This document shows positions 21,225 through 32,032 of a DNA stretch of 64,000 bases, piece by piece (the stretch's first letter is position 1; every line of letters begins with the position of its first letter). The stretch spans positions 29,309,403 through 29,373,402 of the forward strand of contig CM036243.1 of assembly GCA_020698575.1 (NCBI GenBank), read 5' to 3'. The notes beneath the pieces are model-generated. The model did no database searches, was not told the DNA's origin, and worked only from the letters and a program-made list of their open reading frames with translations. The translations under genes and the position numbers were made by a program. This stretch comes from Bostrychus sinensis (Eukaryota > Chordata > Actinopteri > Gobiiformes > Eleotridae).

Positions 21225-21777
21225 AGGGCCTATATTGTGCTTTTTATGTCGTTTAATTTAGGACACATCTACATCAACATTTTAATGTTTTGTTGGTCAT
21301 AAAACATTAATTACGGAAAAAACTTATTTGAAGAAAATTATCATTTGACTCTGTGAGAAACACTCAGATTAGGTTCCTGTCACTTTAAGAGCCCTCCCTC
21401 CCTGCTGTTACGCTGCTGCCATGCCCCTTCAGTGTGTCCCAACAACACGTGTCAGTGCAGAAGCAGTGTTTGAGTGTTGTCCGCTGCAGGTCAGGGGTGG
21501 GTTGGTTTGCTTGCTGCGGGGGAGTCATGAGCTGTAGCAGTGCTTCCTGAACAGGACAGGACCATGAGGGGGGAGGGGCGTGGTCAGGTGGAAAAAGCAG
21601 ACACCTGTGAAATGAAGTTGGAGTTTTGGCCTCTCACAAACTCAATTTAAAAGAAAAGAGGATTACTCAAATATGTACAAGTGAAACAAAAACACAATTC
21701 CATGTATGTTTTTGATGAGGAAACATTATAACATGGCAGAAAGTTCAGAAAAGTCAATTTTGCATAATATAGCCCCT
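21225..21777. mobile_element. TTAA-flanked MITE, copy B (perfect TTAA duplication)
   Basis: The ends are AGGGCCTATATTGTGC and GCATAATATAGCCCCT; both flanks are TTAA (21,221-21,224 and 21,778-21,781). The right part contains ATGTATGTTTTTGATGAGG and ACATTATAACATGGCAGAAA, shared by all five copies. This copy defines the element ends and the four-base target. It is non-coding. Confidence 0.82.
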
Positions 21778-21784
21778 TTAATTT

Positions 21785-21900
21785 GGCTTTTTACTACCAC
21801 TGTGGAATGCAGTTTAGTGGGTGTGTGAAATCGAACACTGGACCTTGCTGTGAGGCAAGAGTGCTAACCACTAAGCCACCGTAACACCAGAACTGCAGTA
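21785..21900 (-). repeat. tRNA-like SINE head, fragment
   Basis: On the minus strand: GTGGCTTAGTGGTTAGCACT (box A like), GCCTCACAGCAAGGTCCAG and GTTCGATTTC (box B like). This is the ubiquitous tRNA-like head of fish retroposons, here cut off after about 100 bases. Confidence 0.65.
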
Positions 21901-22074
21901 TAAGATGCTCAAACTGTTTGAAAACACTCTGAGTTAGACTCTGAGTTCCCAGGACTACCTCAAGCAAATTCCAGGTGAAAACAGAGTCCATACCGCCATA
22001 TATCAGCCATATTTCAGCCATATTTCAGCCAATGTCTGATGATTTTCTAATGGGCTCTATCAGCCGCCAGAAAA

Positions 22075-22200
22075 ATCAATCAGGCTCTAGTTTTTACATC
22101 AGATGCCCCTCCTGAGAATACCATGTTTATTTATGCAGGCTCAGGACTGGCACACAGTACATTGTCTTGTGACCCCCTGTGACTGGATTCAATAATAAAA
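22075..22200 (+). repeat. RTE-type LINE 3' tail fragment
   Basis: TTTTTACATCAGATGCCCCT, then CAGGCTCAGGACTGGCACAC and GACCCCCTGTGACTGG match the tail at 39,046-39,150 in order. The orientation is opposite to the tail at 45,690. Confidence 0.45.
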
Positions 22201-22774
22201 AACAAGATGGGACAGTGTGAGAGTTGTGAAGAGTTGTTTAAAAAGTGATTGGACAGTAATCCTCAAATACAACAATTTCATATTTTCACTTAAACCAAAT
22301 GGAAAAGGCACAATATAAGGAAGATGGTAAGCTGACAGACTGTTACTAATGCCTCTACATAATTTATGACATTATTATTGTGTGCGTATAGTACCAGGGC
22401 AGACTTTCTCTTGACAAACATAAATGCAGGGCTCTGTCTATTCCCTGAAGGCATTGTTAATGTGGTGGCATTTTTAACTCCAGACTCAGTGATTGTATCA
22501 AAGCAACAAGTGTCATGTTTGGAAAGGTATGTCTCCAAACCGTAACATTTAAAAACATACAAAGGTCATTGTCTAATTAGGCGACTGCATTATTAGTGAA
22601 CACTTGATGGACAGTAAGGGATTTCAGACAAAGTTACTCCAGGATTTTAAAGACTTCTGGGTGTGTTTTGTTACACTTTGCTCACTCGGGGTCCTTTATT
22701 TGAAACTGTCCTGTTGTTAAGATTTAACTGTGCACATTAACACACTTTTCATCTCAGCTGCTATCTGCCAGTGA
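22201..22774. other. Unassigned sequence
   Basis: No gene or repeat recognised. A minus-strand frame of 90 codons (22,290-22,562) has no known domain. Confidence 0.3.
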
Positions 22775-22914
22775 GGGTCCATGGTGGCAGAGTGGTTAGT
22801 TGTGGGTTCACTTTTGGGTACACCGGCTTTCTCTTAGCCTGTCTTAGTTAAATTGTTGAATTTAAATTGCCCATAATTAATGAATGTGAGAGTGAATGGT
22901 TGTCAGTCAATGTA
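22775..22914 (+). repeat. tRNA-headed retroposon, split by the Tc1-like element
   Basis: GGTGGCAGAGTGGTTAG begins the head, and AAATTGCCCATAATTAATG then GAGAGTGAATGGTTGTCAGT is the usual body. The Tc1-like element interrupts it at a TA. The sequence after that element (23,935-23,965: ACCACCTGACCATTGCCCAG) fits the expected continuation, so the host repeat is older than the transposon. Confidence 0.6.
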
Positions 22915-22963
22915 CAGTGGCAAGCAAAAGTATGTACCCCCTTAGCATTTTTCCTTTACTGTT

Positions 22964-23095
22964 ACCCTTCTGTGAAAAGCTGGCTCCTGTCCAGGGTGAA
23001 CCCCACCTAAGGCCCAAAGTTACTGGGATAAGCTACAGTCACCTGTGACCCCTAATGGGAATAAGCGTAAGAAAATGAATGAATGAATGAATGAA
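22964..23095 (+). mobile_element. Truncated retroposon inserted in the left arm of the Tc1-like element
   Basis: CTGTCCAGGGTGAACCCCAC, GTTACTGGGATAAGCTACAG and CCCCTAATGGGAATAAGCG end in (GAAT)n, the familiar 3' tail of fish retroposons. It lies between ACTGTT and GCCTTAC, which are adjacent in the intact right arm (inverted). The bases TGTT occur at both edges and may be a short target duplication. This places its insertion after that of the Tc1-like element. Confidence 0.75.
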
Positions 23096-23454
23096 TGTTG
23101 CCTTACAAGCTGGAATTTAAATGGATAATTGAGAGGTTCATGTCAGTCACTGTACATCACAGGACAACAAATATGAAAATGCAAGAAAAAAAAATATTGT
23201 GAAGCAAATTAGAAATATGACAGAAAAACAGATAACTTAAGTGTGCAAAAGTATATACCCCCTTTTTAAAGAGGCCCCTAAATGAGACCCGGAGTTACTC
23301 ACCTTCAGAAGTCACAGAAATAGTTAGATAAGGTTGGCCTGACTGCAATTTAATTGTGATAATGCCAGAAAACACAATTAAATTAATCATTACAACATGT
23401 AAAAGATAAGGAACCACACCAAACCTGCCTAAAGAGGACCATCTAAAACTCACA

Positions 23455-23660
23455 AACCGGGCAAGGAGTGCATTCATCAGAGGCAACAATAAGACCAAAG
23501 GTGACCCTGAAAGAGTTGCAGAGCACCACAGCAGAGACTGTTGTATCTGTCCCAGGACCACCCTGTACAATGCATCCAACCTGAAGGAGCTGGAGCTGTT
23601 TTTAGATGAAGAATGAACACAAATCCCAGTGATTTTATGAACCATGCTCACAAACACTTA
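23455..23660 (+). pseudogene. Tc1 transposase remnant with a large internal deletion
   Basis: The N-terminal side reads GCATTCATCAGAGGCAACAA to CAGAGACTGTTGTATCTGTC, which corresponds to the helix-turn-helix region of Tc1-like transposases. It joins abruptly near 23,572 to a C-terminal piece translating as NLKELELF, and it ends soon after. The whole DDE catalytic core between them is missing. Stops break the frame further. The gene is non-functional; the identification rests on remembered family sequence and on the Tc1 arms around it. Confidence 0.65.
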
Positions 23661-23975
23661 TCCTAGAAAACCTGGAGCTGAAAGTCCTTCAGAAGGTGGT
23701 TCTACAGAGGACTAACTTGAGGGGGTACATACTTTTGTATGCTCAAGTTTTCTCTTTTTCTGTCATATTTCTAATTTGCTTCACAATAAAAACACATTTA
23801 GCATCTTCATAGTTGTTGTCATGTGATGTGAAGTGACTGACATAAAACTCTCCATGATCCATTTAAATTCCAGGTTGTAAGGCAACAGTAAAGGAAAAAT
23901 GCTAAGGGGGTACATACTTTTTCTTGCCACCGTATGTTACCACCTGACCATTGCCCAGGGCATTTTCTATCTTTC

Positions 23976-24344
23976 TTAACCAGGACCCAAAGTTTCATCT
24001 ATAGTTAAATAACCCAAGTCTCACATAACATAGTGAATCATAACACTGCAACTATTTTAGTTTTTTTTTCTTTCTTCACTCTATAACCTAAGAGCATCCT
24101 ACTTTTGGGTCAAAGGCTGATAATGCTTTGAGTAAAGATAATCAACAACACTGGATCATTTATTCATCTATCCATTTTCTACTTCTTACATTTATCCAAT
24201 CAAAACTCAATGTCAATCAACAGTATAACTTCAAAGGTCCCAAATATGCTCTACACATCCAGCCTAATTAGACCTTTGGGAGACTGATTCCTAATTCTTC
24301 AGCTTCATATTTGTTTCATCCAGCTTTATAATCTTTGGTTTATA
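23976..24344. other. Unassigned sequence
   Basis: AT-rich, with short T tracts. Nothing is named. Confidence 0.3.
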
Positions 24345-24870
24345 AAGGCAATGACTTTCAGGCAGACTTTATTGTCCCCCTAGGGATTATTTTGTTCTCT
24401 GCATTTGACCCATTCTTTCAAAGCCTAAAAAAACATATGTCAAAACTCAAAGCTCTCCGTTTGTATATTCTCAACACAATCCAGCAGCAGGACAACACCA
24501 GCAACACAACAACCATATACTGAACCTATCAAGATGGGACACACAAATATTTATTCTACATTTTACAAAAGGAATACTGATTTTACCTTGTTGCTCTTAA
24601 CCTGAATCTGTCTTTTTATAAGATCCACTGAGCACCAATGAAAAAGAGGGACATTGTCTTAATAAGTGGGATGGTGGGAGAGAGGCTGTGTAGTGCAACC
24701 AAAAGTGGGACAGGTGGTCAACCTAAGCCATGGTTATGGTCAGGAGTACCAAGCTGGAGGATCAGCCTGTTGTGCATGTTTTGGGTGGATGAGGGGAGAT
24801 TGGATAGCCCAGAGAAATCCCACTCAAGCACAGGGGGGACTTGCAAACTCCTTTTTGTAAACAACTTCTG
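24345..24870 (-). repeat. Two SINE relics of the 18.9-kb family
   Basis: At 24,365-24,430 the antisense end reads ACTTTATTGTCCCCCTAGGG, then TCTCTGCATTTGACCCATTC. At 24,640-24,860 the antisense body (ATGGTCAGGAGTACCAAGCT, GGATCAGCCTG, GCAAACTCC) follows. About 200 bases of other DNA separate them. Compare 37,070-37,290, where the two parts are contiguous. Confidence 0.6.
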
Positions 24871-26095
24871 TAACATTGGTTCAGTCTGTCTCCTCCAACT
24901 TTATAATCTTTAATTAAAAAAAAAAAAAATAAATTCATGAAATCATTTTACTGATGTCAAATTTAAATGGCATAATGGCTGTTTGTCAGAAACACTGATA
25001 ATGATGATCATTTTAGAGTCAAAGTGCTCCCCAAAAAACTACCTAGGAATGTCATATTGTCAGGTTAGCTATTTAAAAACTTTTTTTTTTCACTTCTGCT
25101 ACAGTGACTTACCATCGAATAGCACGAAAGCCCATCTTCATTATAAATCTGACACTTAAATGCTTTCGAATGGATTTTGACTGAGTGGAAGTTTCAGGTT
25201 CAGTGGACTGTGTAAAGCAGATGAGAGCTACACTCATTTTGACCATTGCCTCCTATGCTCAATACAAATACATTAGCCATTACGTTTGAATGCCTCAGTG
25301 CCTTTGATGTCTGCAGATGTACACACTATGGCCATTACATAAGCCGTGCTAAAATCCCTCAGTACTCACACAGCAAGGTTATTTTTTTGCAAAATGAGGT
25401 GGGATGGAGCTGAGCGTTTTATTTATGATTCACTGGCAGTTCTCAAATAGACGTGGTTTGTGTAATGTTATAGAATATATGTGTCCAAGTGATACAAATG
25501 CTGTTTTAGTGCCGCCTTTGAAAAGTATAATAACAGGTAGTTGATGCTTTAATGGGGAATCCAAGATGGTCAAGGACAAAACACAACTATTTTTGGCTAT
25601 TTACGCTGTCTTTGTGTCTCTGTATGAAGCAGTTGTCTCTTTTTATTGAGCAGCATGGGGAACTGGTAGACAGCATTTTCAATTTTAGGCTCCTTTCTGT
25701 GCACACATATGTCTTGGTAACAACCTGTCCCATTTATGCTCCACCAGCGACACAACAGAAAGGCCCTGTTATACTTTTATGGTTTATATGGGTGTTGCAT
25801 GAAAAATCAGATTGACTTAATGTGACTTATTATGCATGCTTCTGTTTACTATGGGACAAAATATTGTGAAGCTTTTTTATTTTTCAGTGTAAGCAGACAT
25901 AGCACAGAATTATACATCAGCTCAACCTTTCTGCCCCAATGAGGACAAAAGTGTTTTTAATAATGTTGCAGTGATTCTTAACTTTTCTATGAAATTTGGC
26001 TCAGGTGTGTATTTCATCACAAATTTTGATATTCTAAACACAAATCTATTACTACTTCATTTTTACACTCACACAGCTAAATTTGTTACATTGCT
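24871..26095. other. Unassigned sequence with a candidate conserved block
   Basis: The block 25,090-25,480 is repeat-free and balanced (GTGACTTACCATCGAATAGC, CCATTACATAAGCCGTGC) and could be a conserved non-coding element. Other parts are AT-rich. The frame at 25,552-25,815 (87 codons) shows no known domain. Confidence 0.3.
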
Positions 26096-26665
26096 TCTGT
26101 TAAGTGAGAAAAGTGTCCCCGTCACAAAACATCATAAAAAATGTATACATTCATATTATTTTCTATATATTTTTGCATAAATCTTTTAATCAACTTCTGC
26201 CCTGACCATAAATGCAAAATATTTCATTATTTTCAGAATTTTAATCTTTTTTATGCCAGTGTATGTGCTGACATCTCAATCTTTTTTGTCCAAAAAAGAA
26301 AGAAAGAAAAAAAAAGAAATATTCTCAATGCAAAGTGGATTTTTTTATTTTTGCAGTAACAAAACATAACAGCCAGTTTTAATGGATTTCAATGTGCTTT
26401 TTTTATTATAGATTGTACAAAGCACATGTACACCCCCCACCCCCCAACACACACACACAAAATCCACTTTTTTTTTTTTTTTTAAATGAGATGCTATTAC
26501 ATACACTGGCATAAAAATGGTTAAAATGTCAGAAAATAATGAATTATTTGCTATTTATGATCAGGACAGAAGTTGATTAAAAGATTTATGAAAAAAAAAA
26601 CTTACAAAAAATATGAATGTGTCTAATTCTATGATGTTTTGTGACAGTGACACTTTTGTCACCTA
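26096..26665. mobile_element. Long imperfect palindrome, probable foldback MITE
   Basis: The left arm (26,096-26,280) and the reverse complement of the right arm (26,480-26,665) agree at roughly 80 percent of positions over about 180 bases. Shared words are GTCACAAAACATCATA, AATCTTTTAATCAACTTCTG, TTCATTATTTTC and TTATGCCAGTGTATGT. The homology continues inward with GTGGATTTTT against AAAATCCAC, leaving a loop of under 130 bases. No other copy is in the window, and no target duplication could be set because the outer edges fade. Confidence 0.75.
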
Positions 26666-28218
26666 ACAGTACCTAACTTTTTTAAAACTGGGGTAGAAGG
26701 AGTTATTACAGCATTAATTTCTATACATTTTACACTGAGCTATACACTGTACATGTACAGTTATACCTCTCATACCAGAACGTCACCTTTTAGCAAAAAA
26801 AAAAAAGATGCAAGACAAGCTGTAATATCCCACAAAAAAAATAAATAAAAAAAAATTTAAAAAAGGGCCGATGTTACAGAAGAGGCACATGTGTAGTGCC
26901 TTGTCTCTATTCTAATCTCTTTCAGTGTGTCTGAACTTCAGCCCTCCCATGTTTTTTATCCTTTGACTCATCATACGTCTCATCTCTACCACCCACAACA
27001 TGAGCTAAAAACCTCTGAAAATTAAATTGGGAAATGCCACCGGTGAAGTATGTTCCCCTCATTCACTTGCTACCACACAGTAGCTCAGTCCTCATATTAA
27101 TTTAAGCATGCCCTGCAGAAACAATAAAGCCATATTGGAAACAGAGGAGCATGTGAACACTATAAATGAGCAGTGAAAAGAAGTGCTTGAGCCAGATTTC
27201 CTTTTATCTACCTCGCCATCTCCCTTCCCTCCTCGTGTCTGGACCACCATCGTTATGACACCGTACAACACATAATTTTTAACGCAGCCACTTTAAATTA
27301 TTCACTACCTTTGCAATTTTCATGAGCGAGGTGATTACACAGTGAAATGACTCTGCGGGCAAAACAGGAAAGAATCTCTCTCACTGAGTTAACAGCAGCA
27401 CGGCACATCCTGGCGTGCAGAGACAGTGAAGAAAAAATAGTTTCAAAGCGCAAGGAATTTAAAAATGTCTTCTCACGTCAAAAACGTCCCGTGGCTCATG
27501 GTCTAACGAAGGGCCGTGACCTCGGGCCGGGCGCACGCAGCGAGAGGACGCCTTTTGTTGGAGGAGCGGCGGCTGATGAATGAAGAATAGAGGTTTGAGT
27601 CGTTTAAGAATCGCACAAAGGCTCTTTAGTTTAATGTCCTCAATGAGTTTAATTGTTTGAGTGGAACAGTTGAGTAGAAGTTCATCCGGAGTCAGACCTC
27701 CGGCCCGGACCGATCTGAGCCAAGTCAATTAAAGGTCACTCCAACTTCCACAACAACTGTTTTATGGACTGTGACGCTGGGACTATAAAAAGTTATACCA
27801 AACCGATTCTGACTCATATAGAGGTCGACAGTGGGACAAGCAACAAGATTCAGAAATGACTTCTGTTTTCTATTGGGACAGTTGCACAGTGTGAGTTTCT
27901 GGCCTTGTGTTACTTTTGAGGTTCCCCTGTCCCTATAGGCCATCCCACAACCTTGGCCTATGACATCATTTACTATGTGGCTTCTTGTCCAACAGTTCGG
28001 GTTTCCACTGGGGCCAACCTCACCTTACCTCAGGGCAGCCTTGGTCTGCTCTTTTGTCGGTTTATACTAATGATCTGCACATTCACATTGTACTAGACCT
28101 TGTATTTAAATTATTACATAATTTAATCTACCAACCAGTATGGTGGAAGCTAATGGGGATGCTAAATAAATAAATCAACTATGTTAACAATTTATTTGAC
28201 CTTTATTTTACTAGGAAA
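26666..28218. other. Unassigned sequence with a candidate conserved block
   Basis: The block 27,341-27,720 is the most CpG-rich non-repeat segment of this part (CTCGGGCCGGGCGCACGC near 27,513). Chance frames run on both strands across it. It could be a conserved non-coding element or a small CpG island; I see no exon with splice sites. A-rich tracts lie at 26,795 and 26,835-26,865. Confidence 0.3.
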
Positions 28219-28385
28219 CAGTGGTGGAATGTAACCAAGTAAAAGTACTTCATACTTTCATTGTATCTGTACTTTACTGGAGTTAAATTTACAAGTGGTA
28301 CTTTTACTTTTATTTCACTACATTTTAGAGCAAGTATCTTTTTACTCAACTTTTTTTGGAATTGCTTTGAAGTACAAAGCATTTT
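28219..28385 (+). repeat. hAT element, left end fragment
   Basis: CAGTGGTGGAATGTAACCAA then GTAAAAGTACTT, GTACTTTACTGGAG and TTTCACTACATTTTAGAGC is a very common left end of a non-autonomous fish hAT family. The right end is missing. Confidence 0.65.
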
Positions 28386-29045
28386 GAGTTTGGTTTAAAA
28401 TCATTAGTTTTTACTGTGTCAGCATTGTAGACACAGTACATGAGTATAAAAGATGCAGTAAAGCAGTACTCTTCAGAAAAAACTCACAGATTCAGTTTCT
28501 TCTGTTGCACCATTAACCTTTAGTTTTCAGCACAGTTTTTAGGCAAAATTCCTCACATTTAACAGATTCATTAGTTCTTCATTAGTTCTCCCATAGGGCA
28601 GTTATCCCAATCAGGGGCGCGGGGACCCCCAGGGTGGGCAAGTACTTTACAGGGGGTACTTGGAATATATTTTCAAAATATGAAAATATTTGTAAACCTG
28701 CTGAAGAATATTATTTAATTTTTCAACATTTTTATGTTTAATAGATTGTTTTAATTGAGAGTTATTCAAATTAATTAGAGTTAATATTAATTAGAGTTAA
28801 TATTAATTTTAAACATAAGATATATAGTAAATTATATATATATATATGTATATTGTAAGAATTTTACACTAAGCAGATGATTAAAAACAGGTATTTTAAA
28901 GAAATTTTTTTAATATTTTTGAAGAATCAGCCACATGAATGAGTGACGGGGAACTTACAATCTGACAGAAAAGCCCAGGGCTACACAAGACCACTGCCAT
29001 GGGGGACCTAGTTTACTTGTTTTTGGTGGAAGGGGACATTCATTA
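28386..29045. other. Unassigned sequence with a second hAT-like end
   Basis: At 28,600-28,670 a CAGTTATCCCAATCAGGGGC then GGGGACCCCCAGGGTGGGC stretch resembles the hAT end seen at 17,285, strongly diverged. The rest is AT-rich and has (TA)n near 28,835. Confidence 0.3.
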
Positions 29046-29155
29046 ATTTAAATTCTTCTGTTTATTGTCGTTAGGGGTTGCAGGTGAGTGGAGCTTATCC
29101 CAGCAACTATGGGCGTTAGGTGGGGTACGTCCCAGACAATGGCCAGTTAGCTGCA
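29046..29155 (-). repeat. Retroposon 3' tail fragment
   Basis: GGAGCTTATCCCAGCAACTA, then GGGCGTTAGGTGGGGTACGT and CCCAGACAATGGCCAG is the antisense of the tail seen at 22,964-23,095. The same tail occurs at 33,121 and 58,236. Confidence 0.65.
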
Positions 29156-29980
29156 GAGATGACGCATAACTCTCCTTTCAACAGAAATGTTTATCCTTGT
29201 CAGACTGTACAAATATGTGTTCCTTGAAATTGATCCCTGAAATAAGAAACAGGCAATAATAAATTGGCAAAATAGATATAATTAACAGAGAAAATCCTTG
29301 CCGCATGCAACTTCCTGTAAATGTCTAGATCATGTCAGATACATGGATAGCATATTTTAGTGCTGTGGCTTAGTTTGAGCTCAGAAAAAGACCATAAAAA
29401 GAAACCACAGCATTGACCAAATGGGACACAAAACCACCCTCAGCACCTGTTTGTGGCTCTCGGGCAGAGCAGATTATTTAAGAAAATGAAACATTGAGTT
29501 AGCAACAAGCCACACACAGGGGAGGGATAATTTATTTGTGCACAGGACCTGAACACAGCAGAATGTGAAAGTAATCAGGGAACTGGGCTTTTGCTTCACA
29601 TACATTTACGAAAAACAAGAGAAATTTCTGTCAAGTGAGAATGATGTTTTTGTTTTTTTTCTTTCCATAGCACTAAAGAAAGATAGCTTTTTTTGCACAA
29701 GCCTTTTTTGTGTTGATTTAAGTGACAAGTCTAGACCGCTTGATCTGAGCATCTCCTTAACAGTGGGTCGCAGCGCCTATAGGTCACCTGTATAATATAA
29801 TTATAAATGAAAAACATGTTTTTTGATCTTCTTGGCGACATCTGATGGTTAAAGTGCAGACTGCATTTCCACACTGGGCTGTAAACTGGTGTCTAAAAAC
29901 AAACTTACAAACAGATTTTACAGATTTTTATATGTTTGTAGTGGGGATGGAGCTGTTGAATATGTCAAATATAATGGATG
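29156..29980. other. Unassigned sequence
   Basis: No gene or repeat recognised. A plus-strand frame of 76 codons (29,565-29,795) shows no known domain. Confidence 0.3.
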
Positions 29981-29984
29981 TTAA

Positions 29985-30966
29985 GGGGGTCGTATTATGC
30001 TTTTTTAGGGTATATGGAATTATTTTGGAGACCTTTGCATAGCATCGTATTTCACATTTTATATCTTCAAATAATGTATAATTATGGAAAACTTCTTTTG
30101 GGGAGCTGTTACTTTGACTTTGAGGAGATTGCTTGGATTAGGTGTCTGTCGCCCCCTGCTGGCAACTGGGGAATGGACAGAGCCTAAAATGGGTAATTAG
30201 CACAGCTATTAGCCACAGGACGTAAGCTAAATGAGCTTACTGCTTTGTAGTGACAGCAATTTGAGTGCTAAAATTAATCAGAATGAGTCTGGCATTGGCT
30301 TTGTAAAAAGGACAGGAGCACTTCCTGCCTTCACGAGTTTACGTAGAGCCATGAGACCCAAGCGCTTTCAGGTGATGAGAAGAGCAGAGGCTCAGCATGC
30401 AGGATTACTCAAACAAGCATGAATGAAACTAAATATTACTCCAGGTACACTATATTTCCAAAACTATTTGCTTACACACCCAAATAAGTGAATTAGGATT
30501 ATGGTGTGGGGTTGTTTTTAGGAGCTGGGCTTGACCCTTAGTTCCAGTGAAAGGAACTCAGCACCAAGACATTTTGGACAATTCCATGCTCCCAACTTTG
30601 TGGGAACAGTTTGGGGATGGCCACTTCCTGTTCCATAAAGACATGGATGAGTGAGTTTGGTGTGGAAGAACTTGACTGAACCTGCACAGAGTCCTGACCT
30701 CAACCTGACAGAACACCTTTGGGATGAATTAGAGCAAAGACGGTGAGCCAGACCTTCTCGTCCAACATCAGTGTCAGACGTTGGACGAGAACGTCAGACA
30801 CGTAGATGTCTGATGTAGATTGATGCAAAGGGTGGGCCAACGTCATATTAAACCAGTATGGATTTAGAATGGGATGTCACTTAAATTCATGTGTGTAAAG
30901 GCAGGGGAGCTACTACTTTTGGAAATATAGTGTATGTTTTTGAGGTCCAAACAAGATAACATAATA
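29985..30966. mobile_element. TTAA-flanked MITE, copy C, split by a Tc1-like element
   Basis: The left flank is TTAA (29,981-29,984), then GGGGGTCGTATTATGC. The landmark GTCGCCCCCTGCTGG is near 30,149. At 30,436 the family sequence TTACTCCAGG breaks at TA, a Tc1-like element follows (30,448-30,932), and the family sequence resumes with TATGTTTTTGAGG. In copies B and D these parts are adjacent. The right terminal 50-60 bases are missing. Confidence 0.72.
30448..30932. mobile_element. Tc1-like element, internally deleted, copy 3
   Basis: The ends are CACTATATTTCCAAAA and TTTTGGAAATATAGTG, perfect inverted repeats, with TA at both flanks (30,446-30,447 and 30,933-30,934). The plus strand holds the transposase C-terminal remnant with SPDLNLTEHLWDELEQR (near 30,693-30,745). 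The CGTCCAACATCAGTGTCAGA stretch near 30,760 is followed by an inverted CGTTGGACGAGAACG patch. It has the best preserved ends of the four copies and sits in the middle of another MITE. Confidence 0.9.
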
Positions 30967-31785
30967 GGGAACATCCGATCTCTTTACAGAGCCCAGTGGA
31001 ACTCACCACTGTCTGGGACAGGAGTATGTGATTTAGACAGTAAATCCTGTGTTGATTATTATCTCTAACCGATCAGAAAAGCCAGCATGACACGGCTGTG
31101 AATCCTGACAAGCGCACCTGAAGTTTATCCTGATGTCACCTGAAGCAGTTTGTTACAAAACTAAGACTCTTTGACCCTTCCTTTAATAATATATAATAAT
31201 CCCACAGATTTCCAAATCCCTGTAACTTAACCCAGCCGTGCTTCTTTTCAGACAAATATATGCACAGTCATGTTGGATCACAGAGGAGAAAACTGTGGGG
31301 CTGGAGACGAGGCAGCGGTTTAGAATTTAAAAGAATTAGGAAGTGTTAGCTGTGCTCCGTTAGGCCTGGGAAGTCCTTAAATCTCATGGCCCGGGCCATT
31401 CATCTCTGTCCACAGCCACAATGAGAGAAAGATAGATGCATTCAATAAATGTGGTCTTGAGAAATCTGCAGGAAATGATTAAGAATGATAAATGAGGACA
31501 CAGGTTTTTTTTTTTTTCCTCTTTTTTTTTCTTCACAACGGTTGAGTTTCATGTGACATCCATTACATCGTCAATGGCAGAAATTTGGTTTTGAAAGCTT
31601 ACACATGGCCTGAGAAAATCCTGTAAACTGCTGCTGCACTGGAGCGTGTGTCTTTGAAGCGTGCAGATGAACCGCTTGCTTTGAAGTCGTTATCTTTAAA
31701 ACGCACACTGACAATAACAAGACCTTCTATGATGAATGTTTAATTGAGTCAAAAAAAGAGAGATTTCTTCGCTAATTGGGAAGCA
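30967..31785. other. Unassigned sequence with a candidate conserved block
   Basis: The block 31,300-31,500 and part of 31,600-31,780 are repeat-free (CCCGGGCCATTCATCTCTG, GATTAAGAATGATAAATGAG). T tracts lie at 31,507-31,530. No coding frame is convincing. Confidence 0.3.
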
Positions 31786-31990
31786 CTTTGTCAAATTTTC
31801 AAAAGCATAAAATGGCTAAACGCTAATGTCTTTATACCTCAGCAGTAGCAATTAGGGTTGAGCTAGTTCTGATTGAATGTGCAGCGCATGAACAGGAGAA
31901 GGACAGCAGGGATCTGAACGCTTTTCTCACTCAGATGGCACTCTTTTGAGAATTTAGTCAAACAACAAAGAAAGCTATTGTCCAATGCTT
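31786..31990 (+). repeat. Local duplication, unit A
   Basis: CTAAACGCTAATGTCTTTAT, CTCAGCAGTAGCAA, TTGAATGTGCAGCGCATG and TTTTCTCACTC match 33,490-33,640 in order and orientation. Identity is about 70-75 percent over some 160 bases. The two units are 1.67 kb apart. Confidence 0.55.
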
Positions 31991-32032
31991 TACACTACCA
32001 TTTAATTTAGTTTTAGTTTGTTTTCAACTGTG

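Larger units (their letters stand above)
22915..23932. mobile_element. Tc1-like element with IR/DR arms, internally deleted
   Basis: TA flanks both ends (22,913 and 23,933). The ends read CAGTGGCAAGCAAAAGTATG and, inverted, CGGTGGCAAGAAAAAGTATG. The inverted arms are about 220 bases each once an inserted retroposon (22,964-23,095) is removed. Each arm has an outer and an inner AAAAGTATRTACCCCC motif, the inverted-repeat/direct-repeat layout of Sleeping Beauty-type Tc1 elements where transposase binds twice per end. The centre keeps a short piece of transposase gene. It cannot move without a helper. Confidence 0.9.

Noticed and set aside
27347..27583. 78-codon frame in a CpG-rich block
   Set aside because: An equally long frame runs on the opposite strand, and neither has a recognisable domain; CpG-rich DNA has fewer stops.
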